DNA of 64,000 bases, taken from contig NZ_CP010429.1 in assembly GCF_000974425.1 (NCBI RefSeq), forward strand, positions 6,340,501 through 6,404,500, in the 5' to 3' direction. Under the pieces are notes generated by a model. That model was not told the DNA's origin and made no database searches. It worked only from the letters and a program-made list of their open reading frames with translations. How positions within the stretch are numbered: the stretch's first letter is position 1; each line of letters begins with the position of its first letter. Position numbers and translations under genes: made by a program. The DNA is from Spirosoma radiotolerans. Its GTDB lineage: Bacteria; Bacteroidota; Bacteroidia; Cytophagales; Spirosomataceae. This document shows positions 63,223-64,000 of this stretch, piece by piece.

Positions 63223-64000
63223 TCAGCTTTTTGGTTTCCAGTGATCAGCCACGTCGGGAACCGCCTGACGAATACGAGCCAGTAAATCGGGGGATAAAGG
63301 GCCTAGTTTTTCAGCCTGACGGTTCGCTAAAACCTGTTTCTCGTTACGCATACCGGGAATTACGACGCCTACCGCTTCAGAAGACAAACTGAATCGCAAG
63401 GCCGAAGTGGCAAGACCACCAGGCTGTTCATCCAGAAAAGCTAGCTTTCGGGCCGATGTTAACAGCCAGTCACGGTCGCGGTCGGGTAAATAATACCGGT
63501 ATTGATCCTGCGGGAAAACTGGATCCTGTGTCAGGTAAGCTGGGTTCAGGAAACCCGATGCTAGGGGCACCCGCCCTATAAACAGGTAATCGCCAGCATT
63601 AGAAGCGGTAAATAGCAACTCTTCCGCCCGACGATCCAACGCGTTATAAATTACCTCCAGCGCGCTACCAAAACCAGCTTCCAGAACGCGCTTGGCTCCA
63701 TATACAGAACGTGAACTAACCCCGTAAGCCCGAATTTTTCCGGCCTGTTTTAGTTTTTCAAAAGGGGTTGGGTCGTAGTTGGCCCAATCGAACGCATCAG
63801 GAGGGCTATGCAGTAAAAGAAGATCGAGCGTGTCTAGACCTAACCGGCTCAGACTTCCTTCAACGGCTTCGACCAGATACGCTGCACTATAATCCTGAGT
63901 CGGCTGGCCGTCCGGCAACTGTCGATTCCCAAATTTTGTGCAAACGAGTTTAGTTAAGTCGGGCTTTTGTGCAAAAGCTTCCTGCAAAATCCGTTCAGAC
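63223..64000 (-). CDS. Aldo/keto reductase, 5' end cut by the window
   Basis: The frame is open through the right edge, so the N-terminal part is missing; a TTG-initiated reading at 63987 would be artificial. The visible 259 codons hold LVCTKFGNR, LDTLDLLLLHSPPDAF, IRAYGVSSRSVYGAKRVLE and, near the C-terminus, ALRFSLSSEAVGVVIPGMRN, the pattern of NADPH-dependent aldo/keto reductases of the YajO/oxidoreductase group. The catalytic Tyr lies outside the window. Confidence 0.92.
   Translation of the reverse strand, partial: SERILQEAFAQKPDLTKLVCTKFGNRQLPDGQPTQDYSAAYLVEAVEGSLSRLGLDTLDLLLLHSPPDAFDWANYDPTPFEKLKQAGKIRAYGVSSRSVYGAKRVLEAGFGSALEVIYNALDRRAEELLFTASNAGDYLFIGRVPLASGFLNPAYLTQDPVFPQDQYRYYLPDRDRDWLLTSARKLAFLDEQPGGLATSALRFSLSSEAVGVVIPGMRNEKQVLANRQAEKLGPLSPDLLARIRQAVPDVADHWKPKS

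Overview
The window reads as a chromosomal segment of a Bacteroidota bacterium, most likely order Cytophagales and close to Spirosoma or a relative. The grounds are a SusC/SusD pair under an ECF sigma/FecR switch, type IX secretion sorting tails, BshC, the Bacteroidota-only DUF4295 protein next to ribosomal protein L33, and repeated promoters of the Bacteroidota form TTTG-N19-21-TAnnTTTG. No rRNA, CRISPR array, integrase or transposase was seen. Assignments rest on motif recognition; no database search was possible.

Layout. 1-3300 (mostly minus): the cut start of an OmpH/Skp-like periplasmic protein, a small membrane protein and a penicillin-acylase-family hydrolase. 3433-10140 (plus): one regulated uptake locus, ECF sigma factor, FecR anti-sigma, SusC with an STN signalling domain, SusD, closed by a strong terminator. 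It is followed by a 1198-aa FG-GAP/UnbV lipoprotein, a glycerophosphodiester phosphodiesterase and a GH3-type acyl-adenylating enzyme. 16420-24730: a flavin-reductase-like protein coupled to a DoxX-like membrane protein, ispH, a GHL10 glycosidase-like lipoprotein, a divergent DUF2256/DUF2805 pair, an Lrp regulator, a TPR protein and hpt. 24798-31922: an isolated nuoD, then rpmG-DUF4295-ftsY-(162-aa secreted protein)-rimO, an MNT/HEPN toxin-antitoxin pair whose toxin has an in-frame stop, and bshC. 31953-37505: a 5-formyl-THF cyclo-ligase, asd with a structured leader, an ABC exporter pair and an Rrf2 regulator.

37506-41830 is a gene-poor stretch holding one large T9SS-exported sialate-O-acetylesterase-like enzyme, remnants of decayed coding sequence and tRNA-Leu(CAG). 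41831-50630: dihydroorotase, an acyltransferase, a GDSL lipoprotein, hemB, a two-component system and secreted proteins. 51097-58393: a NagZ/beta-lactamase-like fusion and a 1309-aa Ig-repeat surface protein. The right end has tadA, superoxide dismutase, tRNA-His, a CarH/LitR-like MerR-B12 regulator, a YheT-like hydrolase, a membrane protein, a glycosyltransferase and a cut aldo/keto reductase.

Most genes are housekeeping or ordinary envelope functions in short transcription units. The points most worth a second look are the broken HEPN toxin, a recurring architecture of intergenic imperfect palindromes built from low-complexity words, a nested 22-bp inverted repeat before rimO, two mismatches in the tRNA-His acceptor stem, and the DUF2256/DUF2805 pair in the same window as a CarH-like regulator.
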